Shown: positions 35,205 to 44,300 of the stretch, piece by piece | Layout: each line of letters begins with the position of its first letter | Position numbering within the stretch: the first letter of the stretch is position 1 | Source: Veillonella parvula | GTDB lineage: Bacteria > Bacillota > Negativicutes > Veillonellales > Veillonellaceae | Length of the DNA stretch: 64,000 nucleotides | Direction: 5' to 3' | Assembly: GCF_036456085.1 (NCBI RefSeq) | Contig: NZ_CP138632.1 | Location: 1,655,001 to 1,719,000, forward strand | Notes under the pieces: generated by a model | Database searches by the model: none | What the model saw: only the letters and a program-made list of their open reading frames with translations | Told to the model about the DNA's origin: nothing | Program-made: the position numbers and the translations under genes

Positions 35205-36614
35205 TTATTTTTCAAGTTTGTCTACCAAGCGTTTTACTGTTTCTTGCAGATCTTTATTTTGAGTTTCTAATGCTTGTACGCGTTGTTCTAGTACGTTATA
35301 AGAGGTAGGGGACATAGCCGTAGATAAAGATTTTCCCGGTTTATAGGTGATGCCTACATTGGCCATAACGTGATTGTTCATCGTAAACCCTGTGGTGAGT
35401 AAAAGATTATCTTTGTGATAATAGCCTACACCTAGAGCTACTGCATTCGCATTTTTATAATGGCCGTAGCCTGCCATGTATTGAACGCGATTATCTGGAT
35501 CATATGGTAGTGGATGCAATGCGGCTAACGCAGCGGCACGAGCATCGCCTTTATTGGATTCTGATTCGACACGTTGTACCTCTTGCGATACATGTTGTAC
35601 AGATTTTTCAATGGTGCTGATAGAATTATTAAGCTGTTGACTTGTACTTTTACCAAGGGTATCAATTATTTGATGAACGCCGTAGAGTTGGGATCCGTTG
35701 ATTGCATCAGTAGAGGTAGCACTCACGCGACCTGCTGCGAGATTGGTGATCGTCCGTTCCTTGCCCTTAGCCCCTACGGATACTGTTGATACAGGTGCGG
35801 TGCCGGCATAGTTGACGGTAGTACCATTTTCAAAGGTATGACTTGCTGTACCGACTACATCGCCGTCAGCGGAATCATTGCCAAGGACAACTCCGTTTTT
35901 TAGAGAGGTAGTCACATTATTGCCGAGAACAAAGGTGTTTTCTCCAGAAATGTGGTTGTAATTACCTATACTGTAAGAATTGGCCGCATCAATAGCTGTT
36001 TTACCGTATTCGCCCTGGCCGAATACACCGGATGCGGCCGCTTTCTCTGATAGTGTATTATAAGAGCCTACGGCCAAGCCCTTAGCAGCCTTTACATTCA
36101 CATAATGCCCTACGGCAAGGTCGAACTGTCCGTTTACTGTCGAATTTGAACCGATGGCTACAGAATTGCTGGCTTTACTGTTAGCACCTTGGAAGTGCCC
36201 AATCCACACGTTTTTATCACCTGCGGATTTTTCCCCTGATTGAGTCCCCATGACAATGGAGTTCGTCAACTGGCTCGCATTACCTGCGGCGAAACCGACG
36301 GTTACGTTAAAATCGCCAGTACTGCCTCGGAATGACTTCGCCCCAAGATTGATATTGCCGCCACCTGATGAGCCGGCCCCAGCAGCTGCACCCAAGGCTA
36401 TGTTATTGCCTTGGGCATTGGGCCCCTTACCTTTTCCGTTCGCCGCACCGGCGTTCTCACCGAGGGTGATGTTACCGCCTGTTCCTGCGGTGAAAGTTTG
36501 ACCTTCCTTGCCGATGTTACCGTTGTTATCAACGATATTGACCGGCGCCGCATAAACTGTGGTGGATAAAGCTACCATTACAACACTTGCTAATACAAAA
36601 CGTTTCTTACTCAT
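35205..36614 (-). CDS. YadA-like trimeric autotransporter adhesin, short form (TAA1)
   Basis: 469 aa from the ATG at 36614, behind AAAGGAG (an in-frame start nine codons upstream is not preceded by one). A normal signal peptide ends at about residue 22. The head (about 30-275) consists of YadA-head repeats with A-x-G and x-A-x-G-x turns. A neck follows (KERTITNLAAGRVSATSTDA at about 285-305, ending NGSQLYGV), then a short coiled-coil stalk, the YadA-type membrane anchor (about 359-426) with AALAALHPLPYDP and GYGHYK, and a coiled coil of about 40 residues after the barrel. Unlike the larger adhesins it has no ESPR. It is divergent from the inverse-autotransporter gene. Confidence 0.9.
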   Translation of the reverse strand: MSKKRFVLASVVMVALSTTVYAAPVNIVDNNGNIGKEGQTFTAGTGGNITLGENAGAANGKGKGPNAQGNNIALGAAAGAGSSGGGNINLGAKSFRGSTGDFNVTVGFAAGNASQLTNSIVMGTQSGEKSAGDKNVWIGHFQGANSKASNSVAIGSNSTVNGQFDLAVGHYVNVKAAKGLAVGSYNTLSEKAAASGVFGQGEYGKTAIDAANSYSIGNYNHISGENTFVLGNNVTTSLKNGVVLGNDSADGDVVGTASHTFENGTTVNYAGTAPVSTVSVGAKGKERTITNLAAGRVSATSTDAINGSQLYGVHQIIDTLGKSTSQQLNNSISTIEKSVQHVSQEVQRVESESNKGDARAAALAALHPLPYDPDNRVQYMAGYGHYKNANAVALGVGYYHKDNLLLTTGFTMNNHVMANVGITYKPGKSLSTAMSPTSYNVLEQRVQALETQNKDLQETVKRLVDKLEK

Positions 36615-36678
36615 CGTATACACTCCTTTGTGTACAAACAAACTTTCACAAAACTTTCATAAAAAGACTTACATGGCT

Positions 36679-36707
36679 ACTATAATACCAAAAAGGTATA
36701 TTGTAAA
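36679..36707 (-). promoter_or_regulatory. Promoter of TAA1
   Basis: Minus-strand TTTACA (36707-36702), 17 bases, TATAGT (36684-36679). The same TTTACA-N17 pattern precedes the other adhesin genes. Confidence 0.65.
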
Positions 36708-36864
36708 TAGAATATTCATATAAATTCAATAAATATACAATATATTCTATAGGTATTTATAGTTAATAAGAAACCTTTGACACATATTTATAAAATTTAA
36801 ATATTTATTTATTCTATAAATTGTATTCTAGCATTTTATATGTATAAATTGCATTCTATATGCA

Positions 36865-36892
36865 TTGACAAGCCTCTATATATTTATATAAA
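36865..36892 (+). promoter_or_regulatory. Promoter of the inverse-autotransporter barrel gene
   Basis: TTGACA (36865-36870), a 16-base spacer and TATAAA (36887-36892), about 130 bases before the ATG. Confidence 0.6.
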
Positions 36893-37023
36893 ATAGAAAT
36901 AATTTCATGTTTTGTTCATGATAAAATCATGAGTCATCGGCGTGTGTAATGACGTATTAAGTACATAATTAAATAAATAATTATGTGCGTAATGAAAAGT
37001 GTGTTTGTACGTAAGAGTGTGTA

Positions 37024-38067
37024 ATGAAATATATAATCGTGTTGATGAGTGCCCTTTTTATGTTTGTCATGCCTGTATCGGGGGAGCAGGTAAGTAAAGC
37101 AGAGCAGCCTATACAGGGGACTAGGGTAAAACAAGTTCATAGTGAAAGTACGGTCGCCTTATCTGACGACTCAGATACATTCCATGTTAATTCGTCTCAT
37201 ACTCCAGATCATGTCATCGGTCAGGGCGGATTGGAGATGCCGGACTCCACAGATAAAAAGACGACTCGTTATTCCGATACGGATGCAGTCAACTCTGCGT
37301 TGCAGGCGGTGGTTATGACTGGTGTTCATTCCGCAATGCACGGATCGAAGGCAAAACCGTGGATGCAGAGAACCGTCGTGTCATTGCGCTTTCAGAAAAA
37401 CTGGAAGCCCTTGTACGGTGTGGAAACATTGCAACCACTAGGTTACTATGATGAGACATCTCGTCATGTGTGGTTTACACAGGAGAGGTTGGCGAATGCA
37501 GCGGATACAGGAACGACGGCGAATGTGGGTATCGGCTATCGCCGAATCGCAGCGAACGATGACCATTATTACGGTGGTAATCTGTTTTATGACCATCGGT
37601 TCAGAGGTAATCACAGTCGCATGAGTGTCGGGCTGGAGTATGTATCGGGTATCGGTGCATTTCGCATGAACTGGTATCGCGGTGTGTCCAGCGAGCGTTC
37701 CCTTGACGGTGCGACACGCTTGGAGAGCGTGTCTAACGGATATACTGCGGAATATGGGACTAGCTTTAAGAATGCCCGTTGGGCGCGCGTGTACATGGAA
37801 GCCTATCGTTGGCAGTTGCGGCGTAGTGAGGATAAGCATGGCTTGCGTATCGGTACGGAGTTGCAGCTCACGCCGAGGATTTCCGTGGACATGGGCTATA
37901 ATAAGCCCGAGCATGAGCATGGCAGTCCGTACGGAAAAATCATGTTCCGTCTAGCCGGGGTTGATACGGCATGGTTTGGTGGTAACCATCGATCGGATGC
38001 AAAAGCATCGGTTCGTGCGAATATGCTAGAAAATGTGCGCCGCCAACATACGGTGCACGTTGATTGA
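37024..38067 (+). CDS. Stand-alone inverse-autotransporter beta-barrel protein (intimin/invasin-type)
   Basis: 347 aa. A signal peptide ends near residue 20. Residues 21-110 are polar and low in complexity. From about 113 to 318 the pattern is the inverse-autotransporter barrel (IAT_beta): LYGVETLQPLGYYDE, HVWFTQERL, NVGIGYRRI, YYGGNLFYDHRF, MSVGLEYVSG, then further amphipathic strands. In intimin and invasin this barrel carries a long Ig-like passenger after it; here only about 30 residues follow, so the passenger is absent or encoded apart. The middle of the gene is richer in GC than its neighbours. Only a weak AAGAG precedes the ATG. Confidence 0.85.
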   Translation: MKYIIVLMSALFMFVMPVSGEQVSKAEQPIQGTRVKQVHSESTVALSDDSDTFHVNSSHTPDHVIGQGGLEMPDSTDKKTTRYSDTDAVNSALQAVVMTGVHSAMHGSKAKPWMQRTVVSLRFQKNWKPLYGVETLQPLGYYDETSRHVWFTQERLANAADTGTTANVGIGYRRIAANDDHYYGGNLFYDHRFRGNHSRMSVGLEYVSGIGAFRMNWYRGVSSERSLDGATRLESVSNGYTAEYGTSFKNARWARVYMEAYRWQLRRSEDKHGLRIGTELQLTPRISVDMGYNKPEHEHGSPYGKIMFRLAGVDTAWFGGNHRSDAKASVRANMLENVRRQHTVHVD

Positions 38068-38148
38068 TAGATTGATATATATATATTTATTATTTTGATA
38101 AAAGTAGCATAAGAATCCATATTTATTTTTTAGATAAAAGCAACATAG

Positions 38149-38208
38149 GGAGCTGTTTTATCATATCAGATGATTGTCATCTGATATGAAAAGACAGTTC
38201 CTTTTTTT
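38149..38208 (+). terminator. Terminator after the inverse-autotransporter gene
   Basis: A very long stem, whose inner part is ATATCAGATGA with TCATCTGATAT, runs outward to GGAGCTGT with ACAGTTCC and ends in seven Ts. Confidence 0.88.
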
Positions 38209-38236
38209 ATACATTAATTCATAAAAATTTATTTTG

Positions 38237-38265
38237 TTTACAAAATAGAAAAAGAGTGGCACAAT
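38237..38265 (+). promoter_or_regulatory. Promoter of the SLH-bearing adhesin
   Basis: TTTACA (38237-38242), 17 bases, CACAAT with TGG before it (extended -10). It fits the adhesin promoter pattern, though the -10 is weak. Confidence 0.5.
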
Positions 38266-38329
38266 ATTCATGAAAATATAATGAAGAATAAGTTACACGT
38301 GGAATTCATTAGGGATTGGAGAGGATAAA

Positions 38330-40738
38330 ATGAGCAAGCGTAAACTTATATTATCGGTGTTGATTAATGGTGTGTTGTTATCGAGCCTATATGTGGCCGG
38401 AGCGGTGGATGTGGCACCGGGTAGCGGTAACGGTGTAGCCATCGGTACGGGTAGCAATGCACCAAAGGCGGAAAACGTAGCCATTGGTAAAGGGGCTACT
38501 ATAGAGTATTCGGGTGGTGTCGGACAGCCGTCCACAGGTGATATTGTAATTGGTGGAAAGGCACATATTAATAATTATATTGATCAAGGTGGCGGCATTG
38601 CCATAGGTGCGAATTCATTCGTCGAAAATATGGTAGGCGGAATGGAAAGAGCGTTTGATTTTAATCAGGCTGGATACAAAAATCTTTTTGGTATACCTTT
38701 CGGGCTCCCAAAAAATCCTGAAAAGATGGTAACCGGAATGGCTATTGGTCAAAACACCTATGCTCGTTCTGGCAGTATTATGTTGGGGACCCATAATTAT
38801 AAAGGAAAATTAGGTGATGTGGATGTAGATAGTTCTAATACCAAAAATAATAATGGACATTTATTTTCCACAACTATAGGAGCGAATAGTTATTCTAATG
38901 GTTTGTTTTCTTCTATTGTAGGGGCTTATTCGATTGCCTCTTCAGGTTATCCTACCACTACCGCTGATGCCACTAAGAATTTTGGTGCTACTATTACAGG
39001 GTCTTTAAATAGTATTGAATCGGCAAGTGCTAGCTCTCAATACTCTGGGGTTGCAAATAGTATCGTAGGCACTGCCAATCGAACCTTTAACTCCAATGGA
39101 TCTCTCGTTTTTGGTGCTGGGAATGAAATAACGAATTCTGTAGCCGATATTTCAGCGCCAAGTTCGGGAGGTAATTCCGCTAAAGAACTAGCTGAGAAAT
39201 TACGTTCTGCTGTCAAAAATTCTAATGGTGGCGGTTCTACTATGGCATTTGGTAGCGGTAATAAGGCGGATTATACATTTCGCTCCGCACTTATGGGTGT
39301 CAATAATACATTGACTGGCTCTAAAGGCAATGAAAGTACGAATACCATGTTGACGGGCTTTCACAATACGGCGGATAAGGTGTTTAATACGACCGTAATA
39401 GGGTCTGAAAATACGGTGACTAATTCTAAGAATAGTCTTGTAATGGGGGATAATCGTGAGGTGAAAGATGCCAATCATGCAGTTCTCATCGGTTCCACAG
39501 ACAGCAAGACTACGACATCTGTTAATAATGCTGTCGCTGTCGGACATAATACGAATGTAACCGTAGAGGGTGGCGTTGCATTGGGCAGCGAATCGAAGGC
39601 TACTGTGGCGGCTGGATCTGTTGGGTATGATCCGAGCACAAAAGCACAGTCCACGAATACGGATTCTACGTGGAAGGCGACTAAATCGGCCGTATCTGTC
39701 GGTGATGCAAATAATAATATTACGCGTCAGATTACATCCGTAGCAGCCGGCACAAAGGATACGGATGCGGTGAATGTGGCACAGCTCAAAAAGTTGCAAA
39801 ATCAAGTGAATGCGAACGGTTCCACTACCGTCAGTGCAGGTAAGCATATTAATGTGACAACTACGACGAACGGAACGACCAAAGATTATAAGGTAAGCCT
39901 ATCTGACGATATAACGAACCAGATTACAAATAACACAACAAATATTAACAATATACAAGGTGATGTGACAAACATTAAACAGAATGTAACTAATATTCAG
40001 GGTGACATTACTAATATCAAGCAGGATGTAACCAATATGGGGCGGAATGTGGCTCGTCTCGATAAAAAGGTTAACAAATCTGTGGCCGGAGCGGCTGCAC
40101 TTGCCGCCTTGCATCCATTGGATTTCGATCCTGATGCAAAATGGGACTTTGCTGCTGGGTATGGCCATTACCATGACGGTAATGCCGCTGCATTGGGGGC
40201 TTTCTACAGACCGAATGAGGACTTGCAATTTAGTGTAGGATCCACTGTCGGTAATGGCGAAACCGTTGTGAATGCCGGTATGTCTGTGAAAGTAGGTGCT
40301 CACAGTAATGTATCTCGTTCTCGTGTAGCCATCGGTAAGGAAGTTTTGGAACTTAAGAAAACTGTAGCGGTACAAAATGCGCAGATTCAAAAGTTGACTG
40401 CTCTTTTGAATGGATTGGCCGGAACGAATATGAAAGCAGACCGCAGCACATTATTCCCTGATGTGCCGAATAATCACTGGGCATATGCGGCGGTTAGCGA
40501 TCTATCTCGACGTGGTCTTGTAGAAGGATATCCTGATGGTACATTCGGAGGAGATCGTATGTTGACCCGCTATGAATTTGCTCAAATTGTGTACCGAGCT
40601 ATTCAAAACGGTGTTGCTGTCGATGATCGCCTCGTATCTGAATTTGGTCCTGAAATGGCGTTATTCCGTGTGGATACTATTGCCAAGAATCATGAAGGAC
40701 AACCAACTATTGAACGTGTAAGGGTCAATAAAAAATAG
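38330..40738 (+). CDS. Trimeric autotransporter adhesin with C-terminal SLH domain (TAA2)
   Basis: 802 aa behind GGAGAGGA. A signal peptide ends at about residue 25. The head (about 30-440) has YadA-like repeats, some long and irregular. A neck (VSVGDANNNITRQITSVAAG) leads to a stalk of repeated TNI-x-x-DVTNIKQ units, about 50 residues of trimeric coiled coil. The membrane anchor follows (about 585-660: AAALAALHPLDFDPDA, GYGHYHDG), then a coiled coil (KEVLELKKTVAVQN). Last comes an SLH domain, residues 708-757 (LFPDVPNNHWAYAAV, GYPDGTFGGDR, LTRYEFAQIV), and about 45 further residues. SLH domains bind peptidoglycan-linked polymers; in Veillonella they tether OmpM. After the barrel this one would face the periplasm and hold the adhesin to the wall. 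Confidence 0.9.
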   Translation: MSKRKLILSVLINGVLLSSLYVAGAVDVAPGSGNGVAIGTGSNAPKAENVAIGKGATIEYSGGVGQPSTGDIVIGGKAHINNYIDQGGGIAIGANSFVENMVGGMERAFDFNQAGYKNLFGIPFGLPKNPEKMVTGMAIGQNTYARSGSIMLGTHNYKGKLGDVDVDSSNTKNNNGHLFSTTIGANSYSNGLFSSIVGAYSIASSGYPTTTADATKNFGATITGSLNSIESASASSQYSGVANSIVGTANRTFNSNGSLVFGAGNEITNSVADISAPSSGGNSAKELAEKLRSAVKNSNGGGSTMAFGSGNKADYTFRSALMGVNNTLTGSKGNESTNTMLTGFHNTADKVFNTTVIGSENTVTNSKNSLVMGDNREVKDANHAVLIGSTDSKTTTSVNNAVAVGHNTNVTVEGGVALGSESKATVAAGSVGYDPSTKAQSTNTDSTWKATKSAVSVGDANNNITRQITSVAAGTKDTDAVNVAQLKKLQNQVNANGSTTVSAGKHINVTTTTNGTTKDYKVSLSDDITNQITNNTTNINNIQGDVTNIKQNVTNIQGDITNIKQDVTNMGRNVARLDKKVNKSVAGAAALAALHPLDFDPDAKWDFAAGYGHYHDGNAAALGAFYRPNEDLQFSVGSTVGNGETVVNAGMSVKVGAHSNVSRSRVAIGKEVLELKKTVAVQNAQIQKLTALLNGLAGTNMKADRSTLFPDVPNNHWAYAAVSDLSRRGLVEGYPDGTFGGDRMLTRYEFAQIVYRAIQNGVAVDDRLVSEFGPEMALFRVDTIAKNHEGQPTIERVRVNKK

Positions 40739-40766
40739 AATACTTATATATATGATTTATATTATG

Positions 40767-40796
40767 AAAGCCGAGGCTCTAGGGCCTCGGCTTTTT
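40767..40796 (+). terminator. Terminator after the SLH-bearing adhesin
   Basis: AAAGCCGAGGC (40767-40777) pairs perfectly with GCCTCGGCTTT (40784-40794) and runs into Ts. A similar stem closes the operon at 50391. Confidence 0.92.
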
Positions 40797-41032
40797 CGTG
40801 TACCTGTAGGTGATAATTTTTCTGTATATAAAATTATCTTATCTATGAAAGTACTAAACTGAAAAGTCTAAAAATATGAAATTGATTACGTAATTACAAT
40901 AATCGTTATATTCCGATATGTGGATTTATCGTAAATTTTGATAGGAAAGATGAAGATTTTATTTCTTAAAATTAAAAAGTATTAAAATAGAAATAAATAA
41001 ATGACAAAAATGAAGAAAAGATGAAAAAGTTG

Positions 41033-41061
41033 TTTACAAGATAGAAATTTTTTGATATTGT
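41033..41061 (+). promoter_or_regulatory. Promoter of giant adhesin TAA3
   Basis: TTTACA (41033-41038), 17 bases, TATTGT (41056-41061), preceded by GAAAAAGTTG, which is shared with the promoter of the next adhesin at 50558. Confidence 0.65.
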
Positions 41062-41253
41062 ATTGCCGTGGATGAGTATATGATGAAGAATCATGAATAA
41101 TTATAGTATTCAGATCGTAATTTGGAATACTAATATTTGGTGTAAGAAGTGTAGATGATAATTAATCTTTATACTTCTTCTTTTTATTATCTTTGCAATA
41201 TTATGCAACACAAGTGGTGTGTTTTACTGAGTTTTCGGTAAGAAAGGATAATC
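41062..41253 (+). promoter_or_regulatory. Structured 5' leader of TAA3 with terminator-like hairpin
   Basis: Hairpin 1 pairs TAGTATTC (41104-41111) with GAATACTA (41125-41132). Hairpin 2 pairs AAGAAGT (41144-41150) with ACTTCTT (41173-41179), plus AGAT with ATCT inside, and is followed by CTTTTT. The same two-hairpin order occurs in the leader of the adhesin at 50786. Hairpin 2 could act as an attenuator. The sequence between 40800 and 41030 is AT-rich without a gene. Confidence 0.5.
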
Positions 41254-41370
41254 ATGAATCGAATTTATAATGTTATTTGGAGTAAGACAAAAAAATGCTA
41301 CGTTGTAGTATCTGAAATTGTAAAAACAGGTGGCGGTAAGGTGAAATCCGTACAAAACGGTACAACCTAG
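41254..41370 (+). pseudogene. ESPR (extended signal peptide) of TAA3, cut off by an amber codon
   Basis: From the ATG at 41254, behind AGAAAGGA, the frame encodes a 38-residue ESPR (MNRIYNVIWSKTKKCYVVVS, then a basic linker) and meets TAG at 41368-41370. The same frame then continues without break as the giant adhesin from 41377. The intact paralogue at 50786 has this ESPR joined to its signal peptide, so the stop is the anomaly. It could be a nonsense mutation, a read-through codon or a sequencing error. Confidence 0.8.
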
Positions 41371-41376
41371 GCACGC

Positions 41377-44300
41377 ATGAGTGCGATTATGGCGGTGGCT
41401 GCATTATTAATGGGTGGTAATATTACTACAGTTAATGCTGCTACATATACTGCTATGACGATTAATGATGTAAATGGCGCTGGTTATGCTACTGGTAATG
41501 TAGTTTATAGTGAAGGTAGTTATTTATACAATTATCAAAACCCTGGGAACCTGACACCATTTGATAACAGTCATTTGTACAATGGTACAGATAGAGGTAA
41601 CTATACAGAAAATAGTTTTGCTGGCATTGCTATCGGTAAAAATACAAATATTCAGGAAGCTGGTAATCCAACTTATTATTCCGGTTTAGCTATCGGTAAC
41701 TATGCTCAGGCCACAGGTGGTATTTCTTTTGCTTTAGGTCATTATGCTCAGGCTTTATCACCATCTGCTATGGCTCTTGGTACAGCTACAAAGGCGAGCG
41801 GATTTAACTCCTTGGCTATGATGCGTCAATCCGCTGCAGAAGGTGAGTTCTCCGCAGCATTAGGTACTGCATCTTGGGCAAAGGGTAATGGTAGTTTCGC
41901 CATGGGTTATTCTGCTACAGCAAAAGCGGATCAATCCATTGCAATCGGTGCAGCAGAAACTATAAAATTACCTGGTCAACAACATGGTACTCCTAGTGCA
42001 CAATATAATGCCAATGGTAATACCGTAACAGAAGGTGTTCGTTCTCTTGCATTTGGTACAAAGGCGAGAACATCTACTGCTGCAGCTGATTCTATGGCAT
42101 TCGGTTCCTCATCCAGTACTGGTGGCGCTAATGCGGTAGCTATGGGTTATAGTGCTAATGCTAGTGCAGAGAATGCCTTTGCTATCGGTAATACGGCGCA
42201 ATCATCCGCACAAAATGCGGTAGCGATGGGTAAAAGTGCCAATGCAAGTGGTGTAAGCAGCTTTGCCATGGGTAGTAGCTCTAATGCTGCTGGTGCTGAT
42301 GCTATCGCTATGGGTAGTTCTTCCCAAGCCAAATTATCGAACTCTATCGCATTAGGTGGTAATGCAAAATCCTTGGGTGCTGATGCGCTTGCACTTGGCG
42401 GTGCGGCTAATGCATCTAAAGATGGTGCCATTGCAATCGGTAAAGAAGCGAAAGCAAACAATACTAATACGACAGCTATCGGTCTTGGTGCTACTGTTAC
42501 AGGTACTAACTCCATGGCTATCGGTACAAATGCCGTTGCAGAATCCAATAATTCCTTGGCATTGGGTACTGGTACGGAAGTAAGAGGTGCCTTGGTTAAT
42601 GGTTACTCTGCTTTCACTAATCAACAAAACAACAATGTTGCAAACGGTGTAGTTGCGGTAGGTAACGTAGGTTCTGAACGCCGTATCATCAACGTAGCAG
42701 GTGGTGAAAACGATACTGACGCAACAAATGTAAAACAATTAAAATTTGTAAACAGTAATTTAGCAAAATCCATCGCAGGTCCTACATATACGGGCTATGA
42801 AGCGAATGGTTCCACATATAAAGCGCCTGATTTCAATATCAAGAACAGCACGTATCATACGGTAAAAGAGGCTGTTGAAGCGGCGCAAACGAATTTCTTC
42901 AGCGCTAAAGGTACATCTGCTGATGCGAACTACGATAATACAGGTGCTACAGGCAATAACGCGACAGCAGCCGGTGTACGTACTTCCGCAGCAGGTAATT
43001 TCGCGACAGCTGTCGGTGCTGATGCGACTGCAGCGAATGCGAACAGCACTGCAATCGGTTATAAAGCTAAATCCAGCGTAGATGACGGTGTTGCATTGGG
43101 TGCGAATTCCGTTGCTTCCGTTGCAGCAGGCAAAGCAGGCTATAATGTGAAAACTGCAGACAGCCGTACAAATGGATATAGCGGATTGACAGGCGCTGCG
43201 TTGACATCCACTATGGGTGCGGTGTCCGTAGGTGACGGTGGTACAAAAACTCGTCAAATCACAAACGTAGCTGCAGGTACTGCGGATACTGATGCTGTTA
43301 ATGTGGCACAATTGCGCAATGTTAACTTGAAAGTAGCCGGCAACAGCGGTAACAATGACGTTTTATTGGACAACCAAACATTGACTGTAAAAGGCGATGG
43401 TTCTTATGTTACGACATCTGTTAACAACCAAACAATCGATGTAGCGTTGACTGATGCAACTAAGAATAAAATCGACAATGCGGCAAATAAAGACTTGTCC
43501 AATATTACTGACAATGGTAAATCCGTTATTCGTGATGAAGCGCAAAAAGCCGTAAAAGTTGTTGCTGGTAAAAACACAACGATTACAGAAGGTACTGATG
43601 GTACATATAAAACATATAAAGTTGACGTAGATGCTCCAGATTATCAATTGACTGAAAACAGCAGTGCTGCTGATAAAGCTTACACTGTATCTGGCAATAA
43701 AGTTGACTTGACTGTACAAGATGCTAAAAATCCTGCGAATAAGAAAACTGTAACGATCAAGGATATTGCATCCAAAACAGAACTTGATGATACAAAAACG
43801 GAGCTTATCAATAAAGGTTTGAAATTCGATGCTGATAATGGCGGCGAAAAAATAAATAAATTAGGCTCCAAGGTAACAGTATCTGGTGATGGCACTAACA
43901 TCAACACTACAATTACACAAAGTGGCGACGATACAACAATTAAGGTTGCATTAGGTAAAGACATCAATGTTAATACGGTGACAGCTACTAAGACTGTAAA
44001 AGCTGGCACTGCTACTATGGGTAACCAATCTGTAACAGATAACAAAAGTGCTACTCAGAACGGTAACTTTGTATCCGGTTTGGACAATAAAAATTGGACA
44101 TTAACTGATCCTGCCTATGTATCTGGCCGTGCGGCAACGGAAGATCAACTTAAGATTGTGAGCGATGCTGTGAAAGCAGCTAACGCGGCTAACGCAAGTT
44201 CTACGGACTATCGTTTAATCGCTAATCCAAACAATGCGGCAGACGGCTCTTATAAGGTTGAAAACAATCAAGTAGACTTGAAAGTAAAAGACGAAAAATC

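Larger units (their letters stand above)
36615..37023. other. Divergent adhesin promoter region
   Basis: AT-rich spacer of about 410 bases with promoters for both directions (annotated separately). I see no gene and no strong hairpin in the middle part. Confidence 0.5.

Noticed and set aside
37438-37920. 160-codon minus-strand frame opposite the inverse-autotransporter gene
   Set aside because: The plus-strand protein has a clear family match and signal peptide; the minus-strand product has neither.
42100-42600. Regularly spaced short repeats that could suggest a CRISPR array
   Set aside because: They are 42-base periodic codons for the 14-residue head repeats of a trimeric adhesin, in frame and degenerate, without unique spacers.
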